Below, piece after piece: positions 60,480 through 64,000 of a DNA stretch of 64,000 nt. A program made the position numbers and the translations under genes. Every line of letters starts with the position of its first letter. Within the stretch, counting starts at the first letter, position 1. The stretch covers positions 124,001 through 188,000 of the forward strand of contig NZ_BCSX01000035.1 in NCBI RefSeq assembly GCF_001570425.1, written 5' to 3'. This DNA is from Mycolicibacterium brisbanense (GTDB lineage Bacteria > Actinomycetota > Actinomycetes > Mycobacteriales > Mycobacteriaceae). Below the pieces are notes generated by a model. That model ran no database searches, was not told the DNA's origin, and was given only the letters and a program-made list of their open reading frames with translations.

Positions 60480-62063
60480 TCAGCGCACCGAACCCCGCTC
60501 GAGATTGAATTGATCGCGCAGCAGTCGTTTCAGCAGCTTGCCGCTGGGGTTCTTGGGCAGCGAGTCGACGAAGAAAATGTGCTTGGGAGTCTTGAACCCG
60601 GCCAGGTGGAGTCGGCAATGCGCGAGGATGTCTTCTTCGGTGAGATCAACACCCTCCCGCACAACAATGGCGGCTACCACTGCCTCGACCCATACCGGAT
60701 GGGGAAGTCCGAAGACTGCCGCCTCCTCGACCCCGGAGTGCCGGTAGAGGATCTCTTCGACCTCGCGGCTCGCGACGTTCTCGCCACCGGTCTTGATCAT
60801 GTCCTTCTTGCGGTCGACGACATGTAGGAGGCCGTGCCGGTCGTAGTAGCCGAGGTCGCCGGAGTGAAACCAGCCTCCGCGAAACGCGTCGGCGGTCTTG
60901 GCATCGTCATCGAGATAGCCGAGCATCAGATGCGGGCTGCGGTGCGCGATCTCCCCGACAACTCCGACGCCCAGCGGCTCATTGTCGTCGTCCAGGATCG
61001 CGGTCTCGACGTTGATCGCCGGCCTGCCGGCCGACCCCGCATGGGCATCCTGCTCGTCTGGACCGAGGGCTGATGCCAACGGAGCCATCTCGGTCTGGCC
61101 GTAGAAATTCCAGAGGCGCAGGTTCGGCAGGCGCTCGCGCATCTCGGCGAGGATCTCGACGGGCATTGCCGACGCTCCGTAGTAGCCCTTGCGCAGGCTG
61201 GAAAGGTCGACTTGCTCGAACACCGGCGAGCGCAGCAATCCGATCCACACCGTCGGAGGAGCGAAATAATTTGTGACGCTGTACTTTTCGATCGCGCGTA
61301 GGACGAGTTCGGGCTCGGGGCATGGAAGAATGATGCTCGTGGCGCCGAGGTAGATGTCGGTGATGAGGAAATTGTCGAGCTGCGCACAGTGATAGAGGGG
61401 CAACGAATGGATCTCGATGTCGGTGCTTTCCATGGAACCGGCGACGATGGAGCTGACGTAGTTGCCCATCAGGCTGCGGCTGGTGTGCATCGCGCCCTTT
61501 GGGTGTGACTCGGTTCCGCTCGTGTACATCAGCCGGATCAGCTGATCGTCGGTTACGTGGTGCCTCGGCGCCGGCGAGTTCGTCTTGAGCCAGTTGTCGA
61601 AATCCGTCCAGCCGTCGGGTGTGCTCTGCCCGGGCAGGTTGAGAGCCACTGTGGTGTCGACGACCCCGCCGAGCTGCACGGCACGGGCAGCCGTTGCCGC
61701 CAGGTCGGATTCGACGATCAAACCGGTGACCCTGCTGTGGCCGAGGATGTACGAAATCTCCTCGGCCGTGAGCATGAAATTGATGGGCACCAGCACCACC
61801 GCGGCACGAGCCGTGGCGAACGCCAGCACCGCGTACTGCCAGCAGTTGTGAGCCAACACAGCGACTCGGTCTCCGGGGGAGAAACCGTTGTCTTGCAACG
61901 CTGCTGAGGCACGATCCACCAGGCGCTCGAACTCGGCGAAAGTCAGTGTCACGTCGCCGTCGATGATCGCGACCTTGTCCGGATATCTGCGGGCCGAGCG
62001 GCGTGGAATATCGCCGAGGGCGTGACTGCGCGCCGGGGTGAGCACGTCATTGAGGCCGTCCAT
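60480..62063 (-). CDS. Acyl-CoA synthetase (AMP-forming, FadD-type)
   Basis: 527 residues from ATG 62063, just after TAGTGT, so probably leaderless. GTG 62075 is in frame but overlaps the -10. AMP-binding P-loop Y-T-S-G-T-E-S-H-P-K-G, hinge G-W-F-H-S-G-D-L, and catalytic Lys in P-S-G-K-L-L. It activates the carboxylic acid made by the aldehyde dehydrogenase as the CoA ester. Divergent from the BVMO. Confidence 0.93.
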   Translation of the reverse strand: MDGLNDVLTPARSHALGDIPRRSARRYPDKVAIIDGDVTLTFAEFERLVDRASAALQDNGFSPGDRVAVLAHNCWQYAVLAFATARAAVVLVPINFMLTAEEISYILGHSRVTGLIVESDLAATAARAVQLGGVVDTTVALNLPGQSTPDGWTDFDNWLKTNSPAPRHHVTDDQLIRLMYTSGTESHPKGAMHTSRSLMGNYVSSIVAGSMESTDIEIHSLPLYHCAQLDNFLITDIYLGATSIILPCPEPELVLRAIEKYSVTNYFAPPTVWIGLLRSPVFEQVDLSSLRKGYYGASAMPVEILAEMRERLPNLRLWNFYGQTEMAPLASALGPDEQDAHAGSAGRPAINVETAILDDDNEPLGVGVVGEIAHRSPHLMLGYLDDDAKTADAFRGGWFHSGDLGYYDRHGLLHVVDRKKDMIKTGGENVASREVEEILYRHSGVEEAAVFGLPHPVWVEAVVAAIVVREGVDLTEEDILAHCRLHLAGFKTPKHIFFVDSLPKNPSGKLLKRLLRDQFNLERGSVR

Positions 62064-62107
62064 GTCCGGTGACACTAGGCGTCGTCCACGACTGCCGACC
62101 AAGCAAC

Positions 62108-62123
62108 CTCCCGCTCAGTAGAC
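62108..62123. promoter_or_regulatory. Shared regulon box, copy 8 (ligase / BVMO gap)
   Basis: CTCCCGCTCAGTAGAC, centre about 52 bp upstream of the ligase ATG and 65 bp upstream of the BVMO ATG. More degenerate than copies 4-6 but aligned to copy 4 with few changes. Confidence 0.45.
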
Positions 62124-62180
62124 ATGAGCCGCACCGGTGCTCGCCGCCGATCACATACTCAAAGAGACAAGGGAGGTTCG

Positions 62181-64000
62181 ATGACGACCGATGCGACCGC
62201 GACGGCGGCCGAGGCAGTGATGGATGCCGACGAACTGCGAGAGAACTTGCGCCAGGCCGATGCCGGGGTGCTGGTAGCGGTGCTGGCGCAACTGACCGGT
62301 GACCCCGACGTGGTCGATCGATTCGGCCCGCAGATCTCCCACGTCCCCGACCCGCCCGAGCACATCGGTGTCGCCGCTCCGGAGACTCTCGACGAGCTCG
62401 TCGACCAGATCGTCGTTGCCATGGGCACCCCGCGGCCGGTGGACGCCGTGCGCGCCGACGATCCGGAACTGTTCGGTCGGATCGCCCCACTGGCCCTGGG
62501 AACCGACGTCGATACGCAGTATGTGGGGCTGTTGCTGGAACAGGGTGGCTTCCATCCGTCGCAGCCCGTCCTGCCCCGGGCCGCCAGGCTGCCCACCGGT
62601 TTCAAGGTCGTCGTCATCGGCGCGGGAATTGCCGGATTGGCCGCCGCGCTTGAGCTTTCCGCCGCCGGAATCGAGTACGAGATCATTGATCGAAACGACG
62701 AGGTCGGCGGCACCTGGCACACCACCGTCTATCCGGGCATCGGAGTGGACACTCCGTCGGCTTACTATTCGCTCTCGCGTGACATCAACGGCGATTGGTC
62801 GAATTACTACCCGCAGGGCGCCGAATATCAGAACTATCTCGTGTCAGTGGCCGACAAGAACGGGCTGCGCGAGCACACCAGGTTCGGTACCGAAGTGATG
62901 GCTCTGAGATGGGACGAGCGTCGCAAACAATGGGAAGTCCACACCGCCTCGCCGGGTGGCAACCACGACGTGTCCTACGCGAACGTCGTGATCCCGGCCA
63001 CCGGCTACCTGAATCGTCCTCGCTGGCCGGAACTGGCGGGCATGGAAACCTTCACCGGGGTGAGCATCCACTCTGCCGAATGGGATCCAGATTTGGATCT
63101 CACCGGCAAGAAGGTCGCGATCATCGGTGCGGGATGCACGGCGGTTCAGATCGTCGACGCCACTGTCGACCAGGTCCAGCATCTGACAGTGTTCCAGCGA
63201 CAGCCTCATTGGGTCGCGCCACGCAAGAGATTGAGCGACGAGGTTCCCGAGCCCCGGCGATGGCTCAACAACCACGTGCCGTATTACGCCAACTGGAATC
63301 GCCTGAAGTCGTTCTGGGGGACCGCCGACAACAACTATCCTGTCATCCTGCGTGATCCTGAATGGGCCGCCGAGCACCCGCTGTCCATATCGAAGGCCAA
63401 CGACGTGCTTTTGCAGATGTGCCTGGACTACATCAACCGGACGTTCGGGGCGGGCAGTGAGCTGGCCGCGAAGGTCACACCTGACTTCGCGCCATACGGT
63501 AAGCGGATCATCCGCGATCCGGGTGGCTACTACTCAGCGTTGACTCGACCGCACGTCGACGTCGAGGCCGCTGAACCCGCGCGGGTCAACGAGCGCGGCA
63601 TCGTCACTCAAGACGGTCGTCAGATCGACTTGGATGTCATCGTCTACGCAACCGGCTATCACCTGGACTTCCTGTCCACCATCGATATTCGGGGTCGCAA
63701 TGGGCTCAGGCTGAGAGAAGTGTGGGGGGACAGCCCTAGTGCCTATCGGGGTGGGATGGTGCCGGGATTTCCGAACATGTTCGTGTCGTCGGCGCCCAAC
63801 TACAGTCCCGGTCATGGCGCCGGACACAACTTCGGTGTCGAGGTGATGGTGCATTACGTCATGGAGTGCCTGCAGTTGATGGCGCTGCGAGGGGCCGAAA
63901 CCATCGAAGTCACGCCGGAGGCGTTCACAGACTACGTACGGGAGATCGACGAGACAATGGCCAAGACGGTGTGGTGTCACACCCCGACGGCACACACCTA
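62181..64000 (+). CDS. Baeyer-Villiger monooxygenase, HAPMO-like (3' end outside window)
   Basis: 606 residues visible from ATG 62181 (GGGAGG 4-5 bases upstream). No stop occurs before the window end. A 140-residue helical N-terminal extension precedes the first Rossmann motif G-A-G-I-A-G (residues 147-152). The Baeyer-Villiger fingerprint is F291-T-G-V-S-I-H297-S-A-E-W301-D. This layout is that of 4-hydroxyacetophenone monooxygenase-type enzymes. It inserts oxygen beside a ketone, giving an ester or lactone for the hydrolase. Shared-box copy 8 lies upstream. Confidence 0.92.
   Translation, partial: MTTDATATAAEAVMDADELRENLRQADAGVLVAVLAQLTGDPDVVDRFGPQISHVPDPPEHIGVAAPETLDELVDQIVVAMGTPRPVDAVRADDPELFGRIAPLALGTDVDTQYVGLLLEQGGFHPSQPVLPRAARLPTGFKVVVIGAGIAGLAAALELSAAGIEYEIIDRNDEVGGTWHTTVYPGIGVDTPSAYYSLSRDINGDWSNYYPQGAEYQNYLVSVADKNGLREHTRFGTEVMALRWDERRKQWEVHTASPGGNHDVSYANVVIPATGYLNRPRWPELAGMETFTGVSIHSAEWDPDLDLTGKKVAIIGAGCTAVQIVDATVDQVQHLTVFQRQPHWVAPRKRLSDEVPEPRRWLNNHVPYYANWNRLKSFWGTADNNYPVILRDPEWAAEHPLSISKANDVLLQMCLDYINRTFGAGSELAAKVTPDFAPYGKRIIRDPGGYYSALTRPHVDVEAAEPARVNERGIVTQDGRQIDLDVIVYATGYHLDFLSTIDIRGRNGLRLREVWGDSPSAYRGGMVPGFPNMFVSSAPNYSPGHGAGHNFGVEVMVHYVMECLQLMALRGAETIEVTPEAFTDYVREIDETMAKTVWCHTPTAHT

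Noticed and set aside
1..64000. Insertion sequence, phage, CRISPR, tRNA or rRNA
   Set aside because: No transposase, integrase, repeat-spacer array or RNA gene signature was seen on either strand by reading; short RNA genes could still be missed without a covariance search.

Overview
The window is high-GC actinobacterial DNA that reads as a Mycobacterium/Mycolicibacterium chromosome. The evidence is a complete yrbE-mce operon, imuA'-imuB with a mycobacterial SOS box, close homologues (recognised from memory of the protein sequences) of M. tuberculosis Rv3406, Rv3405c, guaA, iunH, acrA1 and htdY, mycobacterial lipoprotein and export signals, and many GTG-started, apparently leaderless genes. 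No tRNA, rRNA, CRISPR array or insertion sequence was seen.

Region 1 (1-31.4 kb) is mostly conserved chromosome. It opens with a degenerate ABC-type ATPase (cut by the window edge) and a YhgE/Pip membrane protein. An Rv3406-type sulfate-ester dioxygenase follows, divergent from its TetR regulator, with two matching operator palindromes between them. Then come guaA, a lipoprotein, and an operon resembling part of the mymA locus (lipase, SDR, ferritin-like protein, flavin monooxygenase, MerR regulator) headed by a 32-bp palindrome. Next are a three-gene envelope operon (Thr-rich lipoprotein, sedolisin, zinc-ribbon membrane protein), the imuA'-imuB mutasome genes, a TetR/metallo-beta-lactamase pair, iunH, acrA1, htdY, a universal stress protein, a small beta-oxidation-like operon with an XRE regulator, and assorted single genes. 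The guaA / imuA'B / iunH / acrA1 / htdY order matches the M. tuberculosis Rv3396c-Rv3389c neighbourhood in reverse.

Region 2 (31.4-64 kb) is the exciting part. It is a self-contained module combining a dedicated Mce importer (yrbE-A/B, mceA-F, two mce-associated membrane proteins, three or four small secreted proteins) with a steroid/terpenoid-type catabolic set. That set comprises KshA-type Rieske oxygenase, KstD-like dehydrogenase, HsaB-like flavin reductase, two adjacent acyl-CoA dehydrogenases, enoyl-CoA hydratase, SDRs, aldehyde and alcohol dehydrogenases, an acyl-CoA ligase, an alpha/beta hydrolase, an NTF2-like protein, and an HAPMO-type Baeyer-Villiger monooxygenase that runs off the end.

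Eight intergenic regions of region 2 carry one copy of a shared imperfect palindrome, approximately CCCASTSRGTGG. In four cases its centre lies about 50-52 bp upstream of an apparently leaderless start codon, which is the position expected of an activator. I infer one regulon that couples uptake and degradation of a single class of hydrophobic ring compound. The PadR-family gene in the middle, itself preceded by a copy, is the best candidate regulator.

Region 2 also shows decay: a TetR C-terminal remnant, a gene interrupted by one in-frame amber codon, and an N-terminal remnant of a PaaI-type thioesterase. Several strong hairpins separate its transcription units, including a perfect 48-bp palindrome.
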